Translations under genes and position numbers: made by a program | The notes under the pieces: model-generated | The model's input: only the letters and a program-made list of their open reading frames with translations | The model's database searches: none | What the model was told of the DNA's origin: nothing | Assembly: GCA_937886325.1 (NCBI GenBank) | Contig: CALABV010000210.1 | Coordinates: 5,215 to 69,214, forward strand | Length of the DNA: 64,000 bases | Reading direction: 5' to 3' | Origin: an uncultured Geobacter sp. | GTDB taxonomy: Bacteria > Desulfobacterota > Desulfuromonadia > Geobacterales > Geobacteraceae | Part shown: one piece after another, positions 10,047 to 18,729 of the stretch | How the letters are laid out: each line of letters begins with the position of its first letter | How positions within the stretch are numbered: position 1 is the first letter of the stretch

Positions 10047-11237
10047 ATGGCGAAGGCGAAATTTGAGAGGACGAAGCCGCACGTAAACATAGGGACGATA
10101 GGTCACGTAGACCACGGCAAGACCACGCTGACGGCAGCAATAACAAAGGTGTTGGCAGCGAAGGGGCAGGCGGAGTTCAAATCATTTGACCAGATAGACA
10201 ATGCGCCGGAAGAGCGGGAGCGCGGGATAACCATCGCGACGGCGCACGTGGAATATGAGACGGAACATAGGCACTATGCGCATGTGGATTGTCCGGGTCA
10301 TGCCGACTACGTAAAGAACATGATAACCGGTGCGGCACAGATGGACGGTGCGATACTGGTAGTTTCCGCCGCGGACGGCCCGATGCCCCAGACCCGTGAG
10401 CATATCCTTCTCGCGCGTCAGGTAGGCGTTCCCTACATAGTGGTGTTTCTCAATAAAGCGGATATGGTGGACGATGAGGAGCTGATAGAGCTTGTAGAGC
10501 TGGAGATACGGGAACTGCTGTCCGCCTATGACTTCCCCGGTGATGACATCCCCATCGTAAAGGGCTCGGCGTTGAAAGGTCTGGAGGGAGATCCGGGCGA
10601 ACTGGGAGAGCAGTCCATACTGAAGCTCATGGAAGCAGTAGACAGCTACATCCCCGAACCGGAGCGGGCAATAGACAAACCGTTCATCATGCCTGTAGAA
10701 GACGTATTTTCCATTTCCGGACGTGGTACGGTTGCGACGGGCCGAGTTGAGCGAGGCATCATCAAGGTAGGCGAGGAAGTTGAAATAGTAGGAATCCGTC
10801 CGACCCAGAAGACCACGGTAACCGGAGTGGAGATGTTCCGGAAACTGCTGGACGAAGGACGTGCGGGCGACAACATAGGGGCGTTGCTGCGCGGGGTAAA
10901 GCGCGAAGAGATCGAGCGCGGGCAGGTACTGGCCAAGCCGGGTTCCATAACGCCGCATACCAAATTCAAGGCGGAAGCGTACGTATTGACGAAGGAAGAA
11001 GGTGGACGTCACACCCCGTTCTTCAACGGCTACCGTCCGCAGTTTTACTTCAGGACCACGGACGTGACCGGAGTGGTGGATCTGCCTGCCGGCACGGAGA
11101 TGGTAATGCCCGGAGACAACGTGGCGGTAACGGTGAACCTGATAACACCGATAGCCATGGACGAAGGACTTCGATTTGCGATTCGTGAGGGTGGCCGTAC
11201 TGTCGGCGCCGGGGTCGTGAGTTCAATTATAGAATAA
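10047..11237 (+). CDS. tuf: elongation factor Tu
   Basis: A 396-residue EF-Tu that delivers aminoacyl-tRNA to the ribosome. The G1 motif GHVDHGKTT is at residues 19-27, with DCPGHADY and NKAD following. ATG 10047 has a GAGGAGGGA Shine-Dalgarno. Its base and codon use differ from the flanking genes: it is clearly more GC-rich, and isoleucine is mostly ATA, until about position 11160, where the last ~75 bases return to the neighbours' style. This suggests a conversion tract with a second tuf copy, commonly present near secE/nusG in related genomes but outside this window. Confidence 0.98.
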   Translation: MAKAKFERTKPHVNIGTIGHVDHGKTTLTAAITKVLAAKGQAEFKSFDQIDNAPEERERGITIATAHVEYETEHRHYAHVDCPGHADYVKNMITGAAQMDGAILVVSAADGPMPQTREHILLARQVGVPYIVVFLNKADMVDDEELIELVELEIRELLSAYDFPGDDIPIVKGSALKGLEGDPGELGEQSILKLMEAVDSYIPEPERAIDKPFIMPVEDVFSISGRGTVATGRVERGIIKVGEEVEIVGIRPTQKTTVTGVEMFRKLLDEGRAGDNIGALLRGVKREEIERGQVLAKPGSITPHTKFKAEAYVLTKEEGGRHTPFFNGYRPQFYFRTTDVTGVVDLPAGTEMVMPGDNVAVTVNLITPIAMDEGLRFAIREGGRTVGAGVVSSIIE

Positions 11238-11258
11238 CTAAAACAGCACGAGGATGAA

Positions 11259-11567
11259 ATGCCAAGTCAAAAGATTAGGATTCGATTAAAAGCATACGAT
11301 CATAAGCTTCTTGATGTGTCTGTCGGAGAGATTGTTGATACTGCCAAAAGAACGGGTGCTCGTGTAGCAGGCCCAATACCTCTGCCAACTGTTATCAATA
11401 AGTATTGCGTTCTGCGTGGGCCTCATGTGGATAAGAAGTCCCGTGATCAGTATGAAATTAGATCACATAAGCGGCTAATTGACATTTTGGATCCGACACA
11501 GCAAACGGTGGATGCATTAATGAAGCTAGATCTTTCTGCTGGCGTAGATGTGGAGATTAAGCTCTAA
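11259..11567 (+). CDS. rpsJ: 30S ribosomal protein S10 / NusE
   Basis: A 102-residue S10, a 30S head protein that also acts as NusE in antitermination complexes. ATG 11259 follows GAGGA; the N-terminus MPSQKIRIRLKAYDHKLLD is canonical. It starts the S10 operon only 21 bp after tuf, so it is probably read from the str transcript. No separate promoter or S10 leader was seen in the short gap. Confidence 0.98.
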   Translation: MPSQKIRIRLKAYDHKLLDVSVGEIVDTAKRTGARVAGPIPLPTVINKYCVLRGPHVDKKSRDQYEIRSHKRLIDILDPTQQTVDALMKLDLSAGVDVEIKL

Positions 11568-11613
11568 AAAAGTACCCCGAAAATCAGACCAAAAACGAAC
11601 AGGAACATTAGTC

Positions 11614-12243
11614 ATGAAGAAGGGCTTACTCGGAAAAAAACTTGGAATGACCCAGATTTTTAGCGAAGATGGCCGTAAGATTCCGGTTACCGTCGTTAAA
11701 GCTGGACCATGCGTCGTCCTTAGCAAAAAGAATCTTGAGAAAGATGGCTACGACGCAATTCAAATTGGCTTTGAAGAATCAGATCCTGCACGAGAGACAA
11801 GATCCAGTATTGGGCATTGTAAACAGGCAGGCAAAGGCGTAATGAAACATGTTCGCGAATTCCGCATTGATAACTGTAGTGAGTACCAAGTAGGAGATCT
11901 TCTTTCGGTTGGAATATTTGCTGCTGGCGAATTTATCGATGTAACGGGTGTCAGTATAGGAAAGGGCTATCAAGGGGTAATCAAGCGCTGGAATTTTCAG
12001 GGTGGACGTTCCTCGCACGGCTCGAGGTTTCACAGGGCTCCAGGTTCTATCGGCTGCTCAGCAACGCCTTCGCGTGTATTGAAAAACAAGAAAATGCCCG
12101 GTCAGCTAGGAAATACCAGAGTAACAGTTCAACGTCTTCAAGTAATCCGTGTTGATGAGGTTGACAATATTATACTGGTGAAGGGCGCTGTGCCAGGTTC
12201 AAGTAATGGACTGGTACTATTAAAAGATAGTGTTAAAAGCTAG
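11614..12243 (+). CDS. rplC: 50S ribosomal protein L3
   Basis: A 209-residue L3. The frame is open from 11548, overlapping rpsJ, but ATG 11614 gives the conserved start MKKGLLGKKLGMTQIF and has an AGGAAC site 7-12 bases upstream. The conserved GxSRPxHG-like loop region (GGRSSHGSRFHRAPGSIG) is present; this loop reaches toward the peptidyl-transferase centre and contains the glutamine-region that PrmB methylates in enterobacteria. It lies between rpsJ and rplD. Confidence 0.97.
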   Translation: MKKGLLGKKLGMTQIFSEDGRKIPVTVVKAGPCVVLSKKNLEKDGYDAIQIGFEESDPARETRSSIGHCKQAGKGVMKHVREFRIDNCSEYQVGDLLSVGIFAAGEFIDVTGVSIGKGYQGVIKRWNFQGGRSSHGSRFHRAPGSIGCSATPSRVLKNKKMPGQLGNTRVTVQRLQVIRVDEVDNIILVKGAVPGSSNGLVLLKDSVKS

Positions 12244-12269
12244 CGATACTAGTGTTACCGGAGAAAGTC

Positions 12270-12893
12270 ATGGTCACGATAGATGTATTTGATTTTAAGA
12301 AAAACAAAATAGGCACTATTGATTTGTCGAGTGATGTTTTTGATGCTGAAATTAAAGAGCATCTAATACATGAAGCTGTCCGGATTCAGTTAACAAACAA
12401 ACGAGCGGGTACCGTCGCGGTTAAAAGTCGATCAGATGTATCTGGCGGCGGGAAAAAGCCCTTTAAGCAGAAAGGGACAGGCCAAGCACGTCAAGGCTGC
12501 AGCAGGGCGCCTCAGTACCCTGGTGGTGGAGTGGCCTTCGGCCCTCAGCCAAAGATTTATAATCTTTCAATGAATAAAAAAGCGCATAAATCTGCAATGA
12601 GGTCGGTCCTTACATCTCTTAAAAAAGAAGACCGACTTACTGTTGTGAACAAACTTGAGTTAGAAAGTATTTCTACAAAGCAGATCGCCAATTTTTTAAA
12701 TACATTTGAATTTACAAAAACGCTTTTTGTATGCGATAGTGCAAACAAAGAATTACAGTTATCAGCTCGAAATGTAAAAAACGTAAAGGTTGTCATGAGC
12801 GGTAGTTTAAGTGTGTATGATATGGTTAATTTTAGAAATGTAGTTTTCAGCGAGGCTGCTGTAAAACAAATCGAAGGAGTATTGCAACCATGA
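12270..12893 (+). CDS. rplD: 50S ribosomal protein L4
   Basis: A 207-residue L4, with the long internal loop that lines the exit tunnel (residues ~45-100, rich in Gly, Lys and Gln, containing KPFKQKGTGQARQG). I chose ATG 12270, giving MVTIDVFDF, with CCGGAG 6 bases upstream, over an in-frame GTG at 12252. In E. coli L4 represses the S10 operon; no such leader is recognisable here. The stop overlaps rplW in an ATGA junction, implying translational coupling. Confidence 0.97.
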   Translation: MVTIDVFDFKKNKIGTIDLSSDVFDAEIKEHLIHEAVRIQLTNKRAGTVAVKSRSDVSGGGKKPFKQKGTGQARQGCSRAPQYPGGGVAFGPQPKIYNLSMNKKAHKSAMRSVLTSLKKEDRLTVVNKLELESISTKQIANFLNTFEFTKTLFVCDSANKELQLSARNVKNVKVVMSGSLSVYDMVNFRNVVFSEAAVKQIEGVLQP

Positions 12894-13174
12894 ATATCTT
12901 TGATGTGGTACAGAAGCCGCTGATTACGGAAAAGACTACTGTTGAAAAAGATGAAAGAAATATAGTTGCATTCCAAGTACATAAAGACGCAAACAAGCTT
13001 GAAATTAAGGAAGCTGTAGAAAAGCTTTTCAAAGTTGAAGTAATAGATGTGAATACGATAAATGTTCCTGGCAAAATGAAGAGGTTTGGAAGACATTTTG
13101 GAAAGCGCTCTAACTGGAAAAAGGCATATGTGACACTTAAGCCGGATAGTAGCGTAGATTTCTTTGAAGTGTAA
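12890..13174 (+). CDS. rplW: 50S ribosomal protein L23
   Basis: A 94-residue L23, which sits at the tunnel exit and docks trigger factor and SRP. It starts at ATG 12890 inside the rplD stop (ATGA overlap), with GGAG upstream. The N-terminus MNIFDVVQKPLITEKTT and the C-terminal loop region with KRFGRHFGKRSNWKKAYV are typical of the family. Confidence 0.97.
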   Translation: MNIFDVVQKPLITEKTTVEKDERNIVAFQVHKDANKLEIKEAVEKLFKVEVIDVNTINVPGKMKRFGRHFGKRSNWKKAYVTLKPDSSVDFFEV

Positions 13175-13198
13175 ATTTACTAGATGGGGTTGAGATAA

Positions 13199-14023
13199 AT
13201 GGCAATTAAAAGTTATAAACCGACATCTGCAGGGAGAAGACAGCAAAGTTGCTCCTCCTTTGAAGAAATTACGTCGTCAAAACCAGAGAAATCTCTTCTT
13301 GTATGTCTAAAGAGAACCGGTGGCCGTAATAGTTCCGGACGAATTACCTCTCGTCACATGGGCGGTGGTCACAAGAAGAAATATAGACTTATAGATTTTT
13401 TACGAAACAAGCGGGATATTGAAGCGCGAATTGCGTCTATTGAATATGATCCGAACAGAAGTGCGAGAATTGCCTTACTGATATATGCTGACGGCGAGAA
13501 GCGATATATATTGGCACCTGATGGCGTCCAAGTAGGAAACACGATACTTGCCAGTGAAAAGGCTGATATCAGGCCTGGAAATGCTCTGCCACTGAAGGCT
13601 ATTCCATTAGGCACGATAATTCATAATATCGAATTAAAGATTGGAAAAGGCGGGCAGCTTGCTCGAAGTGCCGGTACATATGCTCAGTTGATGTCAAAGG
13701 AAGGTAAGTATTCTCAAGTTAAACTTCCTTCTGGTGAAGTTCGAATGATACTTCAAGATTGTTATGCAACAATAGGTCAAGTAGGCAACCTTGATCATGA
13801 GAACGTGTCACTTGGAAAAGCAGGACGTTCACGCTGGCTCGGGAAAAAGCCGAAAGTCAGAGGTGTTGCAATGAACCCTGTTGACCACCCGCATGGTGGC
13901 GGTGAAGGAAGGACATCCGGAGGAAGGCATCCTGTAACACCATGGGGTATTCCAACAAAAGGATATAAAACCAGGACAAATAAAACATCATCTCGGTTCA
14001 TTGTCAAAAAACGCAAACAATAA
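13199..14023 (+). CDS. rplB: 50S ribosomal protein L2
   Basis: A 274-residue L2, required for subunit association and peptidyl-transferase function. The C-terminal segment with VAMNPVDHPHGGGEGR carries the conserved histidine (H229 class) near the catalytic centre. ATG 13199 is preceded by GGGGTTGAG. The N-terminus has a slightly unusual serine-rich insertion (RRQQSCSSFEEITS) compared with most L2 sequences I know. It has S10-operon context. Confidence 0.98.
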   Translation: MAIKSYKPTSAGRRQQSCSSFEEITSSKPEKSLLVCLKRTGGRNSSGRITSRHMGGGHKKKYRLIDFLRNKRDIEARIASIEYDPNRSARIALLIYADGEKRYILAPDGVQVGNTILASEKADIRPGNALPLKAIPLGTIIHNIELKIGKGGQLARSAGTYAQLMSKEGKYSQVKLPSGEVRMILQDCYATIGQVGNLDHENVSLGKAGRSRWLGKKPKVRGVAMNPVDHPHGGGEGRTSGGRHPVTPWGIPTKGYKTRTNKTSSRFIVKKRKQ

Positions 14024-14045
14024 AGCGTAATAAAGGGATTATTAT

Positions 14046-14327
14046 ATGGCCAGATCAGTCAAAAAAGGACCTTTTGTTGACGGACACCTTGCAACAAAAG
14101 CACAGCAAGAAGGTCCCAACTCAAAAAAAATCATTAAAACATGGTCAAGACGATCAACGATAATACCTGAATTTATTGGCTGTACATTTGCTGTCCATAA
14201 CGGCAGGAAATTTATTCCAGTTTTCGTGACTGAAAACATGGTAGGACATAAGCTTGGAGAGTTTGCTCCTACAAGAACTTTCTACGGGCATGCAGCTGAT
14301 AAAAAAAGTAAGCTGAAGAAGAAGTAA
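14046..14327 (+). CDS. rpsS: 30S ribosomal protein S19
   Basis: A 93-residue S19, a 30S head protein near the A site. The sequence MARSVKKGPFVDGHL and the GHKLGEFAPTRTF segment are diagnostic. ATG 14046 lies 22 bp after rplB. Confidence 0.98.
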   Translation: MARSVKKGPFVDGHLATKAQQEGPNSKKIIKTWSRRSTIIPEFIGCTFAVHNGRKFIPVFVTENMVGHKLGEFAPTRTFYGHAADKKSKLKKK

Positions 14328-14345
14328 GAGATCAAGGAGCGATAC

Positions 14346-14681
14346 ATGGAAGCAAGTGCCAAGCTAAGCTTTGCCCGGTTGTCACCGAGAAAAACACGCC
14401 TTGTTGTAGATATGATTCGCGGAAAAGAAATTCAATATGCGTTGAATATTTTGAAGTTTTCCCCTCAACCATCAGCTAAACTGATTTCAAATTTGCTTAG
14501 ATCTGCTGTAGCAAACGCAGAACAAAAAGGCGTATCGGATGTTGATAAACTTTTTGTTAAAACCGTTTATGTTAATGCTGGAACAGTGCTGAAAAGATTT
14601 TTGCCGAGAGCCATGGGTCGGGCCAGCAGAATTAGAAAGCCGACAAGTCATATACACGTTGTGTTGGCTGAAAAGAAATAA
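14346..14681 (+). CDS. rplV: 50S ribosomal protein L22
   Basis: A 111-residue L22, whose extended beta hairpin lines the exit tunnel. The hairpin region (LKRFLPRAMGRASRIRKPTSHI) is intact and the macrolide-relevant loop shows no deletion. It starts at ATG 14346 with AAGGAGCG just upstream. Confidence 0.98.
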   Translation: MEASAKLSFARLSPRKTRLVVDMIRGKEIQYALNILKFSPQPSAKLISNLLRSAVANAEQKGVSDVDKLFVKTVYVNAGTVLKRFLPRAMGRASRIRKPTSHIHVVLAEKK

Positions 14682-14702
14682 GAATCAAGTTGGAGGTGAG
14701 GT

Positions 14703-15338
14703 TTGGGCCAGAAAGTTAATCCAATAGGTTTTAGGCTTGGTGTAATAAAGACATGGGAATCAAAGTGGTATGCCGAGGCCGACTTTGCAACGCTACTTCA
14801 TGAAGATCTGAAGCTGCGAGACTTTCTCAAAAAGCGCTTATACAATTCCGGTGTTTCAAAAATTGAGATTGAGCGAGCAGCTAATAAGGCAAAAATCAAT
14901 ATTTATACTGCACGCCCAGGTCTAATAATTGGTAAAAAAGGTTCCGAAGTTGAAACTCTCAAAAAGGACCTTGCTAAACTAACTGATAAAGAAGTATTTC
15001 TTAACATTCAAGAAATTAGAAAACCGGAACTTGATGCTCAACTGGTAGCGGAAAACGTTGCATTGCAACTTGAACGAAGAATAGCATTTCGTCGTGCAAT
15101 GAAAAAAAGCGTTACAACCGCACTGAAGTTCGGTGCAAAAGGAATACGGATCACTTGTTCTGGAAGATTGGGTGGCGCTGAGATGTCAAGAACAGAATGG
15201 TATCGTGAAGGTCGAGTTCCCCTCCATACCCTTCGAGCAGATATAGATTACGGTTTTGCTGAGGCTAAAACAACATACGGAATAATTGGCGTAAAAGTCC
15301 TAATCTTCAAGGGCGAAGTACTGCCAGGGAAAAATTAG
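14703..15338 (+). CDS. rpsC: 30S ribosomal protein S3
   Basis: A 211-residue S3, part of the mRNA entry channel and helicase. The start is TTG 14703 with a near-perfect GGAGGTGAG site; it yields MGQKVNPIGFRLG, the universal N-terminus. The KH domain motif IGKKGSEVETL is around residues 80-90. It ends after a short C-terminal tail, as is usual for non-enterobacterial S3. Confidence 0.98.
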   Translation: MGQKVNPIGFRLGVIKTWESKWYAEADFATLLHEDLKLRDFLKKRLYNSGVSKIEIERAANKAKINIYTARPGLIIGKKGSEVETLKKDLAKLTDKEVFLNIQEIRKPELDAQLVAENVALQLERRIAFRRAMKKSVTTALKFGAKGIRITCSGRLGGAEMSRTEWYREGRVPLHTLRADIDYGFAEAKTTYGIIGVKVLIFKGEVLPGKN

Positions 15339-15353
15339 CAGAGGAGCCTTGAA

Positions 15354-15776
15354 ATGTTGATGCCCAAGAGAGTTAAACATAGAAAGCAGATGAAGGGAAA
15401 AATGAAAGGCTCTCCACAACGTGGGGTAGAATTAGCCTTCGGGGAATATGGTCTACAGGCTACGGAGTGCGGTTGGCTTGACTCAAAACAGATAGAAGCT
15501 GCTCGTATCGCTTTGACCCGTTACATCAAAAGGGGTGGTAAAACATGGATACGCATTTTTCCAGACAAGCCACTCACTGCAAAACCCGCAGAAACTCGAA
15601 TGGGTAAAGGAAAAGGCTCTCCCGATTCATGGGTTTGCGTCATAAAGCCTGGACGAATTCTATATGAGATGGAAGGTGTAAGCGAAGAGATAGCTCGTGA
15701 AGCATTTCGTCTCGCGGCTTTTAAGCTTCCAATTTCTACAAAATTCGTTTCGAGGAAGGAAGGAAATGAAGACTAA
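15354..15776 (+). CDS. rplP: 50S ribosomal protein L16
   Basis: A 140-residue L16, located near the A-site tRNA and 5S rRNA. ATG 15354 gives MLMPKRVKHRK, the usual start, with GAGGAG upstream. Typical GKGKGSPDSWV motif. Its 3' end overlaps the start of rpmC by 11 bases, suggesting coupled translation. Confidence 0.98.
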   Translation: MLMPKRVKHRKQMKGKMKGSPQRGVELAFGEYGLQATECGWLDSKQIEAARIALTRYIKRGGKTWIRIFPDKPLTAKPAETRMGKGKGSPDSWVCVIKPGRILYEMEGVSEEIAREAFRLAAFKLPISTKFVSRKEGNED

Positions 15777-15954
15777 AGAATTGCGTGATATGACAATCGA
15801 AGAGCTTGATTCCAAAGAAAAAGAATTTGTAAAAGAGCTGTTTAATATAAAATTTCAACTTCACACTGGACGCTTGGAGAATACAGCAAAGCTGTCTGCC
15901 TTGCGAAAAGATATTGCTAGGACAAAAACTGTAGCTAGGGAAAAAAGAGGATAA
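15766..15954 (+). CDS. rpmC: 50S ribosomal protein L29
   Basis: A 62-residue L29, a helical hairpin at the tunnel exit. I chose ATG 15766 (MKTKELRDMTIEEL) with GGAAGGA upstream; the frame is open earlier but only inside rplP. Conserved C-terminal signature region (LSALRKDIARTKTVAREK). Confidence 0.97.
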   Translation: MKTKELRDMTIEELDSKEKEFVKELFNIKFQLHTGRLENTAKLSALRKDIARTKTVAREKRG

Positions 15955-15966
15955 TGCGAGGAAATT

Positions 15967-16224
15967 ATGAGTGAGCGCGGCATCAGGAAAACGCAAATTG
16001 GAATAGTTGTAAGCGACAGGATGCAAAAGACAGTTGTTGTAAAAGTATCGCACCTCGTAAAACATTCTGAATATAATAAATTCATAAAAAGAAGTGTTAA
16101 GTATAAGGCGCATGATGAATTGAATGCCTGTAAAATAGGTGACAGAGTTCAGATAGTTGAAACTCGACCGCAAAGCAAGGAAAAGCATTGGGCAGTAAAG
16201 CAGATACTTGACAGGACTACATAA
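15967..16224 (+). CDS. rpsQ: 30S ribosomal protein S17
   Basis: An 85-residue S17, an early-binding OB-fold protein of the 30S subunit. ATG 15967 has GCGAGGAA upstream. The GIVVSDRMQKTVVVKV segment and the GDRVQIVETRPQSKEKHW segment are typical. Confidence 0.98.
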   Translation: MSERGIRKTQIGIVVSDRMQKTVVVKVSHLVKHSEYNKFIKRSVKYKAHDELNACKIGDRVQIVETRPQSKEKHWAVKQILDRTT

Positions 16225-16239
16225 GGTAGGAGTATTACG

Positions 16240-16608
16240 ATGATACAGATGCAATCATTACTTGATGTCGCTGATAATTCCGGAGCAAAGAAACTTTATT
16301 GCATCAAGGTTTTAGGTGGCTCGAAGCGCAAATATGCAAGTATTGGTGATATTATTGTTGCTTCAGTTAAAGAGGCTATTCCTAATTCAAAGGTTAAAAA
16401 GGGTGACGTTGTAAAAGTAGTTATTGTGAGAACGGCCAAGGAAATTGGGCGACCAGATGGCTCCTATATTCGTTTTGACGACAACTCGGGAGTTGTTATA
16501 AACAATCAGAAGGAACCTGTCGGAACTCGAATATTTGGACCGGTAGCGAGAGAGTTGAGAGCAAAAAAATTCATGAAGATTATATCTCTGGCGCCAGAAG
16601 TTCTTTAA
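16240..16608 (+). CDS. rplN: 50S ribosomal protein L14
   Basis: A 122-residue L14, at the subunit interface; it is the binding site of the silencing factor RsfS. MIQMQSLLDVADNSGAKK is the universal N-terminus. It is first gene of the spc-type segment, 15 bp after rpsQ, with no promoter of its own visible. Confidence 0.98.
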   Translation: MIQMQSLLDVADNSGAKKLYCIKVLGGSKRKYASIGDIIVASVKEAIPNSKVKKGDVVKVVIVRTAKEIGRPDGSYIRFDDNSGVVINNQKEPVGTRIFGPVARELRAKKFMKIISLAPEVL

Positions 16609-16630
16609 TTTTCTTTGGGAGATACAAAAG

Positions 16631-16957
16631 ATGGTAGACACTAAACTCAAAATCAAGAAGGGTGACACCGTCATGGTGATAACCGGCAAGGACAGTAAAA
16701 AAACCGGTAAAGTCCTTCGTATTTTTACAAAAAAAGATAGAGTTGTTATAGAAGGCCTCAATATCATAAAGAAACACACTCGGGCTAGAGGGAATCAGCC
16801 AGGGGGAATTGAGGAAAAAGAGTCTCCTCTACATATTTCTAATGTAATGATGTACTGTTCTAAGTGCACAAAGCCTGTGAGAATAAAGAAAAACATTCTG
16901 GAGAATGGTGAAAAAGTACGTGTCTGTTCAAAGTGCGGTGAAGCATTTGACAAATAG
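16631..16957 (+). CDS. rplX: 50S ribosomal protein L24 (Cys-containing form)
   Basis: A 108-residue L24, an assembly initiator with an N-terminal KOW motif (KKGDTVMVITGKDSKKTGKV). The C-terminal part carries two Cys pairs, CSKC and CSKC (near residues 76-79 and 97-100), a zinc-ribbon-like arrangement seen in the C+ form of L24. A canonical GGGAG site precedes ATG 16631. Confidence 0.97.
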   Translation: MVDTKLKIKKGDTVMVITGKDSKKTGKVLRIFTKKDRVVIEGLNIIKKHTRARGNQPGGIEEKESPLHISNVMMYCSKCTKPVRIKKNILENGEKVRVCSKCGEAFDK

Positions 16958-16970
16958 TTCGGAGGAGTAT

Positions 16971-17510
16971 ATGTCGAGGCTTAAGGAGCAGTATAAAAAA
17001 GAGATTGTTCCTAATCTGATTAGAGAGTTTGGCTATAAAAATATCATGCAAGTCCCTCGCATTGAGAAGATTGTGGTAAACATGGGACTTGGTGAAGCGA
17101 TTCAAAATGTGAAGATTCTTGATTCTGCTGCTGAGGAACTTGAAGTTATTACTGGACAGAAATCTGTAATAACAAAAGCAAAGAAGTCTATTGCTTCTTT
17201 TAAGCTTCGTCAAGGTATGCCAATTGGCTGTATGGTGACATTGAGAAGGGAAAGAATGTTTGAATTTCTCGATCGCCTTATGAATATAGCTCTTCCGAGA
17301 GTAAGAGATTTTAAAGGTGTTTCTGGAAAAGGTTTCGACGGAAGAGGAAATTATTCAATTGGGATAAAAGAACATTTGATTTTCCCAGAAATTAATTATG
17401 ACAAGGTAGAAAAAGTTAAGGGTCTAAATATATCGATTGTCACTTCTGCTGAGACTGATGAAGAAGGAAAAGCCCTGTTGAAGGGTTTAGGCATGCCTTT
17501 CAGGAACTAA
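16971..17510 (+). CDS. rplE: 50S ribosomal protein L5
   Basis: A 179-residue L5 that carries 5S rRNA and contacts P-site tRNA. ATG 16971 (MSRLKEQYKKE) has GGAGGAG upstream; an earlier in-frame extension overlaps rplX and is not supported. The KVVVNMGLGEA-like segment, GMPIGCMVTLR and the GNYSIGIKEHLIFPEI segment are diagnostic. Confidence 0.98.
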   Translation: MSRLKEQYKKEIVPNLIREFGYKNIMQVPRIEKIVVNMGLGEAIQNVKILDSAAEELEVITGQKSVITKAKKSIASFKLRQGMPIGCMVTLRRERMFEFLDRLMNIALPRVRDFKGVSGKGFDGRGNYSIGIKEHLIFPEINYDKVEKVKGLNISIVTSAETDEEGKALLKGLGMPFRN

Positions 17511-17528
17511 TGTGTTTGGAGGAAATCA

Positions 17529-17714
17529 GTGGCAAAGACATCAATGATTTTAAAATCACAAAGAGCAGCTAAATTCAAGGTACGCGAATATAACAGATGT
17601 CCCTTGTGTGGTAGGCCGAGAGCTTTTTACAGAAAATTTCAGATGTGCAGGATCTGCCTCCGAAAATTGGCCTCCAACGGTAAGATTCCTGGTGTAATTA
17701 AATCTAGTTGGTAG
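17529..17714 (+). CDS. rpsZ: 30S ribosomal protein S14, zinc type
   Basis: A 61-residue short S14 with two CxxC pairs (CPLC and CRIC), the zinc-binding type Z form. The start is GTG 17529 after GGAGGAAA. It sits between rplE and rpsH as usual. No second, zinc-free S14 is present in the window. Confidence 0.97.
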   Translation: MAKTSMILKSQRAAKFKVREYNRCPLCGRPRAFYRKFQMCRICLRKLASNGKIPGVIKSSW

Positions 17715-17743
17715 GCTTTAGAGAAAGAATAGAGGAGTTTTTC

Positions 17744-18142
17744 ATGTCAATGACTGATCCCATAGCTGATATGCTAACAAGAATCAGAAATGCGAATACG
17801 GCAAAAATTCAAAAGATTGATATTCCTTCATCAAACTTAAAAGTAAGCATTGCAAGTGTTTTGCGTAGTGAAGGTTTTATTAAGAACTACAAGGTAATAG
17901 CCGACGAAAAGCAGGGTATTTTAAGAATATATCTTAAATTTATTGATGAAAAAGAAGGCGTTTTTACTGAAATAAGAAAAGTAAGCAAGCCGGGAAGTAG
18001 GGCTTATGTAAATAAAAATAGTATTCCGAAAGTTAAGAATGGATTAGGTGTAGCAATACTTTCTACATCTAAAGGAGTGGTAACCGATAAGGTTGCTAGA
18101 GAAGCAGGTATTGGTGGTGAAGTAATCTGCACTGTATGGTAA
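17744..18142 (+). CDS. rpsH: 30S ribosomal protein S8
   Basis: A 132-residue S8, a 16S central-domain binder and, in E. coli, repressor of the spc operon. I chose ATG 17744 (MSMTDPIADMLTRIRNA), 7 bases after AGAGGAG, rather than ATG 17750 or the upstream open frame. The C-terminal GGEVICTVW ending is universal. Confidence 0.97.
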   Translation: MSMTDPIADMLTRIRNANTAKIQKIDIPSSNLKVSIASVLRSEGFIKNYKVIADEKQGILRIYLKFIDEKEGVFTEIRKVSKPGSRAYVNKNSIPKVKNGLGVAILSTSKGVVTDKVAREAGIGGEVICTVW

Positions 18143-18164
18143 TAATGATCGAGGAGCATTAATA

Positions 18165-18704
18165 ATGTCCAGGATTGGAAAACTACCTATTGAAATTCCT
18201 AGCGGTGTAAAAGTTTCCATAGAGAACACCGAAATAGCAGTAACAGGCCCCAAAGGGGCACTTAGACGGCAGCTTCTGGAGGGTGTTTCTGTAGAAATTA
18301 CTGAGAAAAATGTTGTAGTTACGAAAACAAGTCAAGATAAAAAGTCTCAATCCTATCATGGATTGATGAGGACTTTGATAAATAATATGGTAATCGGAGT
18401 TACAACGGGATTTGAGACCATACTGGATATTGCTGGCGTAGGCTATCGTGCCGAGGCCAAAGAAAACTCTTTAGTAATGAGTTTAGGATACTCTCATCCA
18501 GTAAACTACGTGTTACCGACGGGTGTCAGTGTAGAAGTAGAAAAGATGACTAAAGTGTATGTTAGGGGAGCGGATAAAGAGCTTGTTGGACAGGCAGCTG
18601 CTAAAATTAGATCATTCCGCGCCCCCGAGCCCTACAAGGGGAAGGGTATAAAGTATTCAGATGAAAAAATACTCAGAAAAGCAGGAAAGACAGGAAAGAA
18701 GTAG
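18165..18704 (+). CDS. rplF: 50S ribosomal protein L6
   Basis: A 179-residue L6 with two homologous domains near the factor-binding centre. MSRIGKLPIEIP start and the C-terminal motif region PEPYKGKGIKY are typical. ATG 18165 follows GAGGAGC. Confidence 0.98.
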   Translation: MSRIGKLPIEIPSGVKVSIENTEIAVTGPKGALRRQLLEGVSVEITEKNVVVTKTSQDKKSQSYHGLMRTLINNMVIGVTTGFETILDIAGVGYRAEAKENSLVMSLGYSHPVNYVLPTGVSVEVEKMTKVYVRGADKELVGQAAAKIRSFRAPEPYKGKGIKYSDEKILRKAGKTGKK

Positions 18705-18729
18705 TATCCTTCTATAAGGAGAGATAATA

